A stretch of 64,000 nucleotides of DNA from positions 1 through 64,000 of the forward strand of contig JAFUBA010000035.1 in NCBI GenBank assembly GCA_017460395.1, given 5' to 3'. Each line of letters begins with the position of its first letter. The first letter of the stretch is position 1. A program made the position numbers and the translations under genes. Below, in pieces: positions 8,098 through 17,144 of the stretch. This DNA comes from Clostridia bacterium. GTDB taxonomy: Bacteria > Bacillota > Clostridia > Christensenellales > Aristaeellaceae. The notes beneath the pieces are model-generated. The model did no database searches. It saw only the letters and a program-made list of their open reading frames with translations, and was not told where the DNA came from.

Positions 8098-8755
8098 TTC
8101 GATCGTAACCTCATCCCTGGATATGACCACCATGCTGATTCTGTGCCTGAGCGCCATGGTGCTGGGCGGTCTCACCTCGCTTGTATATATGAAGACTGGA
8201 CGATACACAAAGAGCTTTGTATCCTCCCTCGCGGCCCTGCCGCTCATCACCACGGTGGTCATTCTCGTGGTGAACGGGAATCTCGGTACCGGCATCGCGG
8301 TGGCCGGTGCTTTCTCCCTGGTCCGCTTCCGCTCCAATACAGGGAGCGCAAGGGAGATCCTGGCGATCTTCCTCGCCATGTCCCTGGGACTGTGCCTTGG
8401 CGGCGGGTACCTTGGGATCGCGGTGCTGCTGTTTGTCTTCTGCGCCCTGATGGTTCTCCTCCTTCAGCAGCTGAACTTCGGGCGGGAGAAGACCTTCGAG
8501 CGCCAGCTCAAAATTTCGATTCCGGAGACGCTGGACTATACCGGCCTGTTTGATGAGACCCTGAAAAAGTACACTGAGTCTTTCTCCCTTGAGCGGGTGA
8601 GGACCACAGACATGGGCAGCATGTATGAGCTGACCTACCAGGTGACGCTGCCCTCCGAATGCCCATCCCGGGCACTTCTTGATGAGATCCGCACGGTCAA
8701 CGGCAATCTCCCGGTGTCCGTGGGCAGGGTCAGTAACGTGACAGAGGCCCTGTAA
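8087..8755 (+). CDS. DUF4956 membrane protein
   Basis: A 222-residue protein with four hydrophobic stretches in the first 125 residues (MTTMLILCLSAMVLGGL; SLAALPLITTVVILVV; AVAGAFSLVRFRS; AIFLAMSLGLCLGGGYLGI) and a soluble C-terminal half with an alpha/beta look. SLVRFRSNTGSAREILAIF is the typical DUF4956 signature. The family occurs almost always with VTC-type polymerases, and the genes overlap by 11 bases here, so a membrane partner or channel for the polymerase is the best guess. No direct biochemical function is known to me. Confidence 0.87.
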   Translation: MLLDSIVTSSLDMTTMLILCLSAMVLGGLTSLVYMKTGRYTKSFVSSLAALPLITTVVILVVNGNLGTGIAVAGAFSLVRFRSNTGSAREILAIFLAMSLGLCLGGGYLGIAVLLFVFCALMVLLLQQLNFGREKTFERQLKISIPETLDYTGLFDETLKKYTESFSLERVRTTDMGSMYELTYQVTLPSECPSRALLDEIRTVNGNLPVSVGRVSNVTEAL

Positions 8756-8776
8756 GCGGGCCTGACAAAAGAGCGC

Positions 8777-8800
8777 ACGTATCGCATTACGTATCGCATT
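8777..8800 (+). repeat. Perfect 12-bp tandem duplication
   Basis: ACGTATCGCATT occurs twice head to tail in the gap between the DUF4956 gene and the next gene, ending just before the AAAGGAGG ribosome site. It could be a simple slippage duplication or a paired protein-binding site. Confidence 0.8.
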
Positions 8801-8817
8801 CAAAGGAGGCATCCATC

Positions 8818-10581
8818 ATGAAATCATTGCATATTCGGAAACTGTTTGCCCTTTTCCTGGTGCTCTCTGTAGTGCTTGGACAGTTTTCAGGCCACGCATC
8901 GGCCCTTGCCGAGGAGACAGACACACTGGATGTGACCAGTCTCTATAAGCAGCGGGATGTGGACAGTACCTATGATGCGGCGGAATGTACATCCATCGCA
9001 CTTGACGGCACCACGGCTCAGATCGTGGGGAGCGGTGCCACAGTAAAAGACGGCATCATAACGATCACGGAGGAAGGTACCTATCTCCTCGCGGGATCCT
9101 TCCAGGGCCGGATCGAGATCCGGGCGGATGAGAAGGCCAAGGTACGACTGATCCTGCAGGGTGTGACCATCGAGTCCCCCGAGGGCCCTGCCATCTACGA
9201 GGTCAGCGCCGACAAGGTGATCCTGACGCTGGCCGAGGACTCTGTCAATGTCTTGAAGGACACTGTCTCCATGGCGGACGGGGAAGATACCATCAATGGC
9301 ACCATTTACTGTGCGGATGATCTGTCCATCAACGGTGCAGGCACCCTTCAGGTGATGGCGGCAAACCATGGCATTGTGACAAAGGATGATCTGGTCATTG
9401 CAGGCGGAGTCATCTCGGTGGACGCTGCGCTGGATGCCGTCCGTGGGCGGGACAGCGTCCTGGTGCTGGACGGTACCCTCACTCTGACAGCAGGGTCCGA
9501 TGGCATCTGCGCCACGAATGCGGAGAAGGAAGAGAAAGGCTGGCTTGTCATCGCAGGGGGCGATATCACGATCAAAACGGGCAGCGGTGCCGGTGAATTT
9601 ACGACCCGTGCTCAGGGCGGCATGATGCGTGGCGGCTGGAATTACTCCGGCTGGGGGGATCAGGACGATGGGAATCCCTCCCAGAAGGGCCTCAAGGCGG
9701 CGACAGACCTGTATATCCTGGACGGTACCATCCAGATCGATGCGACAGACGATACCCTGCATGCGGCGAATGTGACGGTCTCCGGAGGCACGCTGAACCT
9801 TTCGAGCGGCGATGACGGCATCCACGCGGACAGCGTTCTGGATATCTCCGGCGGCACGATCCACATCACCCAGTCCTCCGAGGGACTGGAGGCCGTGACG
9901 ATCCGGATCCGCGGCGGCGAGATTGATCTTCTTGCCAGCGATGACGGCGTGAATGCGGCAGGCGGCGTGGACGGATCCGGCTATGGCGGCTGGTACGATG
10001 AATTCTCGGACGGCGGTCAGGAGCTGATCATCACCGGCGGAACGCTTCGGATCAACGCGTACGGCGACGGGCTGGACAGTAACGGCAGCATCACCATGAG
10101 CGGCGGCACCGTGATTGTCTCCGGCCCCACGGACAGCGGCAACGGTGCGATTGACTATAACGGCACATTTACGCTCACGGGCGGCATCCTGGTGGCGACC
10201 GGTGCCACCGGCATGATGCAGAATGTGACGGCATCCGAAAACCAGGCCACGATCCTCACCTATCTTTCTTCTACAGCTGCAGCGGGCAGCCAGGTGGAGG
10301 TGAAGGACGGGAGCGGCAATGTTCTTCTGACGTTCTCCCCTGAGAAGAACTACCAGTGTATCCTGGTGAGCACACCGGATATTCAGACCGGGGACACCAT
10401 CTCGATCTTGGTGGACGGAAGCAGCGTATTTTCTGAGCAGATTACACAGAGCGTGACGGGTACCGGATCCGGCATGGGCGGCTTCGGTGGCGGCTTCGGC
10501 GGAGGTCCCGGGGGAAGGCAGCCGCAGGGCGGCGACTTCGGAGGATTTGGCGGAGGCAATGGCGGCGGAAGACGCAGATAA
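8818..10581 (+). CDS. Secreted Cthe_2159-like carbohydrate-binding beta-helix protein
   Basis: A 587-residue exported protein. After a signal peptide (about residues 1-30, cleavage near ASA-LAEE) comes a long right-handed beta-helix built from repeats such as DLVIAGGVISVDAALDAVRG, GDDGIHADSVLDISGG and SDDGVNAAGG. Their D-D-G-I turns suit calcium binding, as in the Cthe_2159 polysaccharide-binding family. The last 45 residues are a Gly/Phe-rich tail (GGFGGGFGGGPGG, GGFGGGNGGGRRR) ending in three Arg. It follows the VTC and DUF4956 genes in one direction with AAAGGAGG at its start, so it probably belongs to that operon, perhaps as a cell-surface component. Its ligand is not known. Confidence 0.85.
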   Translation: MKSLHIRKLFALFLVLSVVLGQFSGHASALAEETDTLDVTSLYKQRDVDSTYDAAECTSIALDGTTAQIVGSGATVKDGIITITEEGTYLLAGSFQGRIEIRADEKAKVRLILQGVTIESPEGPAIYEVSADKVILTLAEDSVNVLKDTVSMADGEDTINGTIYCADDLSINGAGTLQVMAANHGIVTKDDLVIAGGVISVDAALDAVRGRDSVLVLDGTLTLTAGSDGICATNAEKEEKGWLVIAGGDITIKTGSGAGEFTTRAQGGMMRGGWNYSGWGDQDDGNPSQKGLKAATDLYILDGTIQIDATDDTLHAANVTVSGGTLNLSSGDDGIHADSVLDISGGTIHITQSSEGLEAVTIRIRGGEIDLLASDDGVNAAGGVDGSGYGGWYDEFSDGGQELIITGGTLRINAYGDGLDSNGSITMSGGTVIVSGPTDSGNGAIDYNGTFTLTGGILVATGATGMMQNVTASENQATILTYLSSTAAAGSQVEVKDGSGNVLLTFSPEKNYQCILVSTPDIQTGDTISILVDGSSVFSEQITQSVTGTGSGMGGFGGGFGGGPGGRQPQGGDFGGFGGGNGGGRRR

Positions 10582-10589
10582 AAAATAAG

Positions 10590-10620
10590 GGCGGGAGCAG
10601 CAAATGCTCCCGCCTGTTTT
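10590..10620. terminator. Bidirectional terminator after the VTC cluster
   Basis: A 10-bp stem (10590-10599 and 10605-10614) with loop GCAAA is followed by TGTTTT on the plus strand and by TTATTTTT on the minus strand. It separates the VTC cluster from convergent ppk1. Confidence 0.88.
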
Positions 10621-10633
10621 AGGCCTTATGTGT

Positions 10634-12748
10634 TTACTTTCCGGCTTCTGCGTTCAGGCGGTAGGCCTCATCGTAGAACCAGGTCTGGCAGCTGAGGGAT
10701 GGCTGGGTGCCGGGAAAGCGCCTGACATAGCTTCCGTCCGGCTGCTGGTCCCTCGCGGAGTAATTGTCCTCCCACATGACGTCCATGACCTTTTTGAGCT
10801 TATCCTTGAGCTCCTTCCGGAAGATGGGTGTCGCCACCTCGACGCGCCGCACGGTGTTGCGGGTCATCCAGTCTGCACTGGAAATATAATAGCGGGCACG
10901 GTCTCCCTCGCCGAAGCAGTAGATGCGGCTGTGCTCGAGGAAACGCCCGACCACGGACATGATGCGGATATTGTCTGTGTAACCTTCGACGCCGGCCCTC
11001 AGACAGCAGATGCCGCGGATGATCATGTCGATCTTGACGCCTGCCTGGCTGGCCTCCACAAGTTTGTTCATGAGGGTCTTGTCGGAGAGGCTGTTGACCT
11101 TGACGCGAATGTAGCCGTGTCCTCCGCTTTTTGCCACGGAGATTTCACCATCGATCATGTCCAGGATCTTGTCCTGCAGGCAGTGGGGTGCCACCAGAAG
11201 CTGCTGGGTGTGATCCAGAGTTTCGCCGCGCAGGAGAGCCTGGAAGACACACAGAGCCTCTTCGCCGATGCGCGGATCGGCCGTGAGGAGGCACAGGTCC
11301 GTGTACAGACGGCTGGTCTTTTCGTTGTAGTTCCCGGTGCCGATCTGGGTGATATAGGTGGTCTTGCCCTCGGAACGCCTGGTGATGAGGCAGAGCTTGG
11401 AGTGCACCTTCAGATGCTCAATGCCATAGATGACATGGCACCCGGCGCGCTCCAGCTGCCTGGACCACTCGATGTTGTTCTCCTCGTCGAAGCGGGCCTT
11501 CAGCTCCACCAGCACATCCACCTGCTTGCCGTTCTCGGCGGCCTCCACCAGCGCCTCCACCACCTTGCTGTCCCGGGCCAGACGGTAGAGCGTCATGCGG
11601 ATGGACACCACCTCCGGGTCCCGTGCTGCCTCGGACAGCATCCGAAGGAAGGGCCGGATCGACTGATAAGGGTAGTGCAGGAGCACATCGTGATCCATGA
11701 CCTGCTCCATGACGGGAAGTTTGTCGGACAGATCCGGCGTGTTCTGCGGGTGCCTCGGGGCATAGAAGAGCTCCGCGTGGGTCCGCAGCTTGTCGCTGAT
11801 CTGGGAGAAGAAGGAGACGTCCAGGGGTGAGTCATATTCAAAGACCCGGTCCACGTCCAGAAGCAGCTGATCGCACAGCGCCCGGATGATGCTGGCGTCC
11901 ATCTCGCGGCTCAGCTCCATCCTCACCGGGCAGAGGCGCTTTCTTCTCTTGATGACCTCCACCATGTGGTCCCTGTAGTTCAGGTCCTCATCGTAGATGG
12001 CATCGGCGTCAATGTCCGCATTTCTGGTGATCCTGGACAGCGTCTTGGAGGTCACCTTGTAGTTCGGGAAGAGGACGGGCAGATAGTGGAGGATCAGCTC
12101 CTCTGTCAGCATGTAGCAGCCGGTCCGCTCGGGGATCTCCACAAGCCTGGGGAAGGTGGAGGAAGAGCACGGCACGATGCCGATGCGTGCCTTGCCTTTT
12201 TCTTCCTTTCCGTCCTTCCCTGCCTTATCTCCGGTGCCGCCTTTCTTCTCGTTTCTGCTGCCGAGGACAGCCACGGCATAGATGTCCTTATTGTTCAAGA
12301 ACGGGAAAGACTGCTTTCTTCCCACGATGAAGGTGGAGAGGAAGGGCATGATTTCTTTCTCAAACAGGGTCTTCAGGTACGGCTCACTCTCCGGGGAAAT
12401 GCTGTGGAAATCCACCAGCGTGATCCCCTGCTCCTTCAGCTTTTCCATGAGTTGCCTGTAGGTCCTGTCGCGCCGCTTGCACAGCTCGCGCACACGGATC
12501 AGGCAGGCATCGATCTGCTCTCCGGGTGTCATGCCGGTCTTGTTCTCCCTCGCCTCCCGGTCCAGGAGCATCTGGTCATGCAGGGAACCGATGCGAACCA
12601 TGAAGAATTCATCCAGATTGCTCTGAAAGATGGACAGAAAGCTGAGACGCTCACACAGCGGGACCCGCTCGTCCTCCGCCTCCTCCAAAACCCGCTCATT
12701 GAAGCGCAGCCAGGACAGTTCTCTGTTCTCAAAACAGGTGGTCTGCAT
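10634..12748 (-). CDS. ppk1: Polyphosphate kinase 1
   Basis: A 704-residue enzyme that reversibly transfers ATP gamma-phosphate to polyphosphate, at the inner face of the membrane. The N-domain begins with the classic FENRELSWLRFNERVLEEA and LSIFQSNLDEFFMVRIG. The phospholipase-D-like C-half contains VSIRMTLYRLARDS, the autophosphorylated His in LKVHSKLCLI, TQIGTGNYNEKTSRLY, and RYYISSADWMTRN. Its length is normal for the family. A Lys/Gly/Glu-rich insert near residues 170-190 (KKGGTGDKAGKDGKEEKGK) is unusual and probably a surface loop. It ends 14 bases beyond the shared terminator with the VTC cluster, giving the locus two unrelated polyphosphate polymerases. Confidence 0.96.
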   Translation of the reverse strand: MQTTCFENRELSWLRFNERVLEEAEDERVPLCERLSFLSIFQSNLDEFFMVRIGSLHDQMLLDREARENKTGMTPGEQIDACLIRVRELCKRRDRTYRQLMEKLKEQGITLVDFHSISPESEPYLKTLFEKEIMPFLSTFIVGRKQSFPFLNNKDIYAVAVLGSRNEKKGGTGDKAGKDGKEEKGKARIGIVPCSSSTFPRLVEIPERTGCYMLTEELILHYLPVLFPNYKVTSKTLSRITRNADIDADAIYDEDLNYRDHMVEVIKRRKRLCPVRMELSREMDASIIRALCDQLLLDVDRVFEYDSPLDVSFFSQISDKLRTHAELFYAPRHPQNTPDLSDKLPVMEQVMDHDVLLHYPYQSIRPFLRMLSEAARDPEVVSIRMTLYRLARDSKVVEALVEAAENGKQVDVLVELKARFDEENNIEWSRQLERAGCHVIYGIEHLKVHSKLCLITRRSEGKTTYITQIGTGNYNEKTSRLYTDLCLLTADPRIGEEALCVFQALLRGETLDHTQQLLVAPHCLQDKILDMIDGEISVAKSGGHGYIRVKVNSLSDKTLMNKLVEASQAGVKIDMIIRGICCLRAGVEGYTDNIRIMSVVGRFLEHSRIYCFGEGDRARYYISSADWMTRNTVRRVEVATPIFRKELKDKLKKVMDVMWEDNYSARDQQPDGSYVRRFPGTQPSLSCQTWFYDEAYRLNAEAGK

Positions 12749-12828
12749 TTTGAGATCATCCTTCCCTTTTGTCTATAACTTAAATCTGTATCAATCCATT
12801 CGGGTCTTACCGTTTATCCGGAACAAAA

Positions 12829-14835
12829 TCAGTTGACCGCGGCCTGCTGCACCCTGTCGCCGTAGAGTTCCATGGCGGTCTTTTCGACCTGTCTGAGGTC
12901 CTCCTGGAGCTCGGGCGTTTCCCGCAGCTCTTTCATGCAGCTCACGGCCTCCTCCAGAAGCCGGATGTCACCGTCCAGCAAGATGTCCGATACCTTCTGG
13001 CCGGACTGACGGGTGCCCATCAGCTCACCGGGCCCCCGGATCTCAAGGTCCCGCTTGGAGATCTCAAAGCCATCGTTGGTCTGGGCCATGATGCTGAGCT
13101 TTTTGGAATTGCCGGCCAGAAGGAAGCACCAGCTCTCCTTTGTACCGCGGCCGACTCTCCCGCGCAGCTGATGGAGCTGGCTGAGACCGAAGCGCTCTGC
13201 GTTCTCCACAATCATGATCGTGCTGTTGGGGACGTTCACGCCCACTTCAATGACGGTGGTGCTGACAAGAACATCCAGGTTGCCGGAAGAAAACTTTTCC
13301 AGTACCTCCGCCTTTTCCATCGGCGGCTGCTCGCCCCAGGTGAGCCCGACGCGAAGCCCCTTCAGGGGCCCTTTCAGCAGCTCCTCATAGGTGGCCTTGG
13401 CTGAGCGCACATCGCCCAGGGCCTCTGAATCCTCCACCAGAGGGCATACGACGTAGGCCTGAGCGCCCTTCTCCACCTCGCCGCGAAGATAGGTATACAT
13501 GTCCTTTCGCTTCTGCGGGGGGACGAGCCGCGTTTTTACGGGCGTTCTGCCGGGAGGGAGCTCGTCCACGATGGACACATCCAGGTCGCCGTAGAGAATC
13601 AGGGCCAGAGACCTGGGGATGGGGGTTGCAGACATGACCAGCACGTGGGGCGATCTTCCCATCCTGTCCCCCTTTTCCTGGAGGGAGGAGCGCTGCCGGA
13701 CACCGAAGCGGTGCTGCTCGTCGGTGATCACGAGGCCAAGGTGGGCGTACTCCACGCCCTCGGAGATCAGGGCATGGGTGCCAAAGACCGCATCCCAGGA
13801 TCCGTCTTTGACTGCCTGGTGTGCCTTCTTCTTTTCAGAGGCCCTGAGCGTGCCTGTGAGAAGCCCGCAGGTCATCCCGAGTCCTTCGAGGACCGGTTTT
13901 GCGCTCTCATAGTGCTGACGGGCCAGGATGTCGGTGGGGGCCATCAGGGCACTCTGAAAACCGGATGTGTGGCTCAGATACATGGCACCCAGTGCCAGGG
14001 CCGTCTTGCCGCAGCCCACATCACCCTGCACCATCCGGGCCATGGGCACGGTTTTCCGCATGTCCTGCATGATCTCGGAAAGGACCCTCGCCTGAGCCTT
14101 TGTGGGTGCAAAGCCCAGATGATCCCAGAATTGCAAGGCGTCCGTGTCCTTCAGGGGCATGGGAAATCCCTGCTCCTTTTTTTCGTGCAAAAGTCCAACC
14201 GCCGCCTGATAGAGCAGCATGCTCTGAAAGGCTGTCCTGCGCCGGGCATCCCGAAGGTCGTCCAGCGATCCCGGCTGGTGGGACAGACGCACGGCCTGTG
14301 CATACGAGAGAAGCTCATGTTCCCGCACGATCTTCTCCGGCAGAATCTCCGGAAAGAGTTCTTCCACACTGGGAAGGGCGGAGGCGATGAGACCAGAAAG
14401 CGTTTTGGGCGGAATGTCGCCGACGGGCTTGTAGACAGGCATGACGCCGGGGGTATCCACGGGCCTCGGGTTCTGGAAATTCAGCTTTCCGTTTCGCTCG
14501 GCCACGCGGCCGTACAGCATGACATGCATGCCGTCCTTCATCTGCGTGGACATCCATGGCTGGTTGAACCAGACCACAGGGATGGTACCGGTCGCATCCT
14601 GAAGGCTTGCGGTGACCCGAACCAGGCCCCCGAAGCGCTGATAGACCGGCTTGCCCCGGATCGTGCCCTCCAGAAAGGCGGGACCGATCTGGCAGGCGGC
14701 GATGGTGCCGGGGGCGGTCAGGTCCTCATAGTCCACGGGAAGAAACAATAAAAGATCGCGCAATGAGTGTATCCCCATTGCGCGCAGTTCAGCAAGCCTT
14801 GCCGGGCCAAGCCCTCGAAGATCCTGCAGTTCCAT
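12829..14835 (-). CDS. recG: ATP-dependent DNA helicase RecG
   Basis: A 668-residue branch-migration helicase that remodels stalled forks and Holliday junctions. It has the N-terminal wedge/OB domain, Walker A in VQGDVGCGKTALAL, the DEAD-type box in LVITDEQHRFGVRQR, motif III MSATPIPRSLAL, and motifs V-VI in VSTTVIEVGVNVPN and QLRGRVGRG. Length and order match the family. It is the distal member of a minus-strand string with yloU and yloV, the standard Firmicute order. The gap to yloV is 42 bases without a terminator. Confidence 0.97.
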   Translation of the reverse strand: MELQDLRGLGPARLAELRAMGIHSLRDLLLFLPVDYEDLTAPGTIAACQIGPAFLEGTIRGKPVYQRFGGLVRVTASLQDATGTIPVVWFNQPWMSTQMKDGMHVMLYGRVAERNGKLNFQNPRPVDTPGVMPVYKPVGDIPPKTLSGLIASALPSVEELFPEILPEKIVREHELLSYAQAVRLSHQPGSLDDLRDARRRTAFQSMLLYQAAVGLLHEKKEQGFPMPLKDTDALQFWDHLGFAPTKAQARVLSEIMQDMRKTVPMARMVQGDVGCGKTALALGAMYLSHTSGFQSALMAPTDILARQHYESAKPVLEGLGMTCGLLTGTLRASEKKKAHQAVKDGSWDAVFGTHALISEGVEYAHLGLVITDEQHRFGVRQRSSLQEKGDRMGRSPHVLVMSATPIPRSLALILYGDLDVSIVDELPPGRTPVKTRLVPPQKRKDMYTYLRGEVEKGAQAYVVCPLVEDSEALGDVRSAKATYEELLKGPLKGLRVGLTWGEQPPMEKAEVLEKFSSGNLDVLVSTTVIEVGVNVPNSTIMIVENAERFGLSQLHQLRGRVGRGTKESWCFLLAGNSKKLSIMAQTNDGFEISKRDLEIRGPGELMGTRQSGQKVSDILLDGDIRLLEEAVSCMKELRETPELQEDLRQVEKTAMELYGDRVQQAAVN

Positions 14836-14877
14836 TCAATTTCTCCAAAAAGATAACTTCTGATCCTGGAAAAACAT

Positions 14878-16536
14878 TTACTCAACGGAGATCAGGTAGT
14901 AGTACAGGGGCTGGCCACCGCGGTGGCATTCCACATCACAATCCGGGAATTCCCTGCCGATCTCATCGGCCAGGGCCTGCGCATCCGCCTCGTTGGTGTC
15001 AGCACCATAGTAGACGGTGATCAGCTCGGACTCCTCATCCACCACGGCTTTCATCATCTGCATGGCCACGTCATGAACATCCTTGCCGGAGTATTCAATC
15101 TGTCCATTGTGCAGTCCGATGATGTCGCCCTGCTTGATGTGGATATTGTTGTACTCGCTGTCGCGCACGGCATAGGTGACCGTCCCGGTCTTCACGTGCT
15201 GGGATGCCTCGTCCATCCGCCGGAAGTTGTCCTCGGGGGCAGCGTCCTCCTGGAAGGCGACCGCGGCAGCAATGCCCATGGCCACATTCTTGGTGGGAAC
15301 GACGTACACCTTGCGGTCCTCGGTCAGGCTGGCCGCCTGCTGCGCTGCCAGAATCACGTTCCCGTTGTTGGGGAACACGAAGACATGCCGCGCGTTGACC
15401 TGACGGATGGCGCCCTGAATATCCTCGATGGAGGGATTCATGGTCTGACCGCCCTCCACCACCTTATCTACGCCGAGGTCATGGAAGATCTGGCTGAAAC
15501 CGTCGCCCAGGGACACGGCCACCATGCCGTATTCCTTCTCAGGTTCCTTCTTCTCCTCCACAGCAGACTCCGGATGAAGTTCCCTTTCCTTGCGTCTGCG
15601 CTCCTCGACAATGTTCTCCAGTCTGAAATCGATCACTTCGCCAATTTCCAGACCATCCTCAATGGCATTGCCCGGATGATTCGTGTGCACATGCACATGA
15701 ATGCAGGAAAGGTCGCCGTCCACATGGACATAACTGCCGATCCTGTTCAGGCGGCGGCGCAGCGAATCGATGTCTGTCTCCTCACTGTCCTCGCTCACAT
15801 TGATGATGGAATATTTGACGCAGTACTTGTGGTGCAGATCCGTGATCTTGTCATGGTCATCCACAAAGGTACCGTCGTCCTGTGTGGCCTCGGCGATGAT
15901 CTCCTCCACACTCTTACCGGACAGCACGGCGGCATAGCCGGAATAGATGTACATGAGGCCTGATCCGCCGGAGTCGACCACATTGGCCTGCTTGAGCACA
16001 GGCAGCATCTCCGGGGTCTGCGCGAGAATCGCGTAGCCGGACTTGATGATGACATCAAAGAGGGCTTCGTAGTTGTCAGGGTCCTTCTGGACCTGCTTCT
16101 GCGCCTCTTCAGCCACCACGCGGGCAACGGTGAGAATCGTGCCTTCCTTCGGCTTCATCACAGCCTTGTAAGCCAGATCTGCACCCACCTTCAGCGCCTG
16201 GGCAAACTGGACGGGGGTGATCTTCTCCACATCCTTGAGCGACTTGGCAAAGCCGCGCAGGAGCTGGGAGGTGATGACGCCCGAGTTGCCTCTTGCACCC
16301 TTCAGTGCGCCCTTGGACAGGGCACTTGCAGCCTCATCTGCCCTGAGGAATTCACGACTGTTGATTTCCCGGATGGCACTTTGCATGGTCAGTGACATGT
16401 TGGTGCCCGTATCGCCGTCCGGCACTGGAAACACGTTCAGCGCGTCCACAGCTTCCCTGTTCTTTTCCAGCAGGGCGCTGCCGGCCATCGCCATGTCCCT
16501 CAGCAGCAGGCCGTCGATGACTTTATACTGAATCAA
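14878..16536 (-). CDS. DAK2-domain fatty-acid kinase-like protein (YloV/FakA family)
   Basis: A 552-residue protein. The N-terminal DAK2 (DhaL-like) nucleotide domain shows the loop NVFPVPDGDTGTNMSLTM, whose aspartates chelate Mg-ATP, and GARGNSGVITSQLLRG. The rest matches the FakA/YloV C-terminal part, including VHVHTNHPGNAIE, MNPSIEDIQGAI and VFVFPNNGNVILAA. In staphylococci FakA phosphorylates fatty acids carried by FakB (DegV-type) partners, feeding phospholipid synthesis; no degV gene lies in this window. It is adjacent to yloU and recG in conserved order. Confidence 0.92.
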   Translation of the reverse strand: MIQYKVIDGLLLRDMAMAGSALLEKNREAVDALNVFPVPDGDTGTNMSLTMQSAIREINSREFLRADEAASALSKGALKGARGNSGVITSQLLRGFAKSLKDVEKITPVQFAQALKVGADLAYKAVMKPKEGTILTVARVVAEEAQKQVQKDPDNYEALFDVIIKSGYAILAQTPEMLPVLKQANVVDSGGSGLMYIYSGYAAVLSGKSVEEIIAEATQDDGTFVDDHDKITDLHHKYCVKYSIINVSEDSEETDIDSLRRRLNRIGSYVHVDGDLSCIHVHVHTNHPGNAIEDGLEIGEVIDFRLENIVEERRRKERELHPESAVEEKKEPEKEYGMVAVSLGDGFSQIFHDLGVDKVVEGGQTMNPSIEDIQGAIRQVNARHVFVFPNNGNVILAAQQAASLTEDRKVYVVPTKNVAMGIAAAVAFQEDAAPEDNFRRMDEASQHVKTGTVTYAVRDSEYNNIHIKQGDIIGLHNGQIEYSGKDVHDVAMQMMKAVVDEESELITVYYGADTNEADAQALADEIGREFPDCDVECHRGGQPLYYYLISVE

Positions 16537-16566
16537 TGGTTACTTCCTCCATTCATTCGGCCCATC

Positions 16567-16917
16567 TCAGATCCTGACGCCTTCGACATTGACGTTCACT
16601 TTTCTGACCTTGACGCCTGTCATGTTTTCCAGCTTGTAACGTACGGTATCCACAATGTTCTTGCAGACCTCTGCAATGGATACCCCGTACTCCACCACGA
16701 TGAACAGGTCCACATCCAGGCAGTTGCCCACATTGCGGATCTGAACACCCTTGGAGAGGTTTTCACGTCCGAGCCATTCTACCAGGCCGTCGGTGGCGCG
16801 CTTTGCGCACATGGCTACGATGCCATAGCACTCCAGCGCTGCATAGCCGGCGACTTTCATCATGACGTCCTCATTGATGAAAATGGTACCGATATCGTTC
16901 TTGATCTTGCATTCCAT
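16567..16917 (-). CDS. Asp23/Gls24-family protein YloU
   Basis: A 116-residue protein of the Asp23/Gls24 family (NDIGTIFINEDVMMKVAGYAA, then the VDLFIVVEYGVSI strand and VNVNVEGVRI end). Members are cytoplasmic, often membrane-associated and linked to envelope stress; the yloU copy is conserved next to yloV and probably works with it in lipid metabolism. The start at 16917 is preceded by AGGAGG at a longish 12-base spacing; a TTG directly after the box is a less likely alternative. The gene has a consensus promoter and a strongly structured leader. Confidence 0.88.
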   Translation of the reverse strand: MECKIKNDIGTIFINEDVMMKVAGYAALECYGIVAMCAKRATDGLVEWLGRENLSKGVQIRNVGNCLDVDLFIVVEYGVSIAEVCKNIVDTVRYKLENMTGVKVRKVNVNVEGVRI

Positions 16918-16935
16918 AGTTTCGCACAACCTCCT

Positions 16936-16985
16936 CGCCGAAAATGCCTCTGCCGGAGTTCCCCCGGACGTCGGCATTTTCCGCG
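16936..16985 (-). promoter_or_regulatory. Stable leader hairpin just upstream of the yloU ribosome site
   Basis: A 9-bp perfect stem (16940-16948 with 16973-16981), extended across one mismatch by three more pairs (16936-16938 with 16983-16985), encloses a CCGG-N7-CCGG hairpin. It abuts the AGGAGG of yloU. A separate AGGAGGTG followed by GTG at 16988 could open a short reading frame running into yloU out of frame. Translation control is possible but unproven. Confidence 0.5.
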
Positions 16986-17052
16986 CACTGGTCCCGTCAC
17001 CTCCTGCCTTTTTTAGACAGGCAGGGCAGCACAGAACCGTTGCGCTCCACGA

Positions 17053-17081
17053 AGTATACAGGAAAGTCCCTTACTTGGCAA
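17053..17081 (-). promoter_or_regulatory. Promoter of yloU-yloV-recG
   Basis: On the minus strand TTGCCA (17076-17081) and TATACT (17053-17058) are separated by 17 bases. It leaves a leader of about 130 bases before the yloU start. Confidence 0.82.
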
Positions 17082-17144
17082 GCGCCGTTTCAGGAAATGC
17101 AAAGACCATTGGGACGGACATCCATGCACCAGCCTGCCCTGGCA

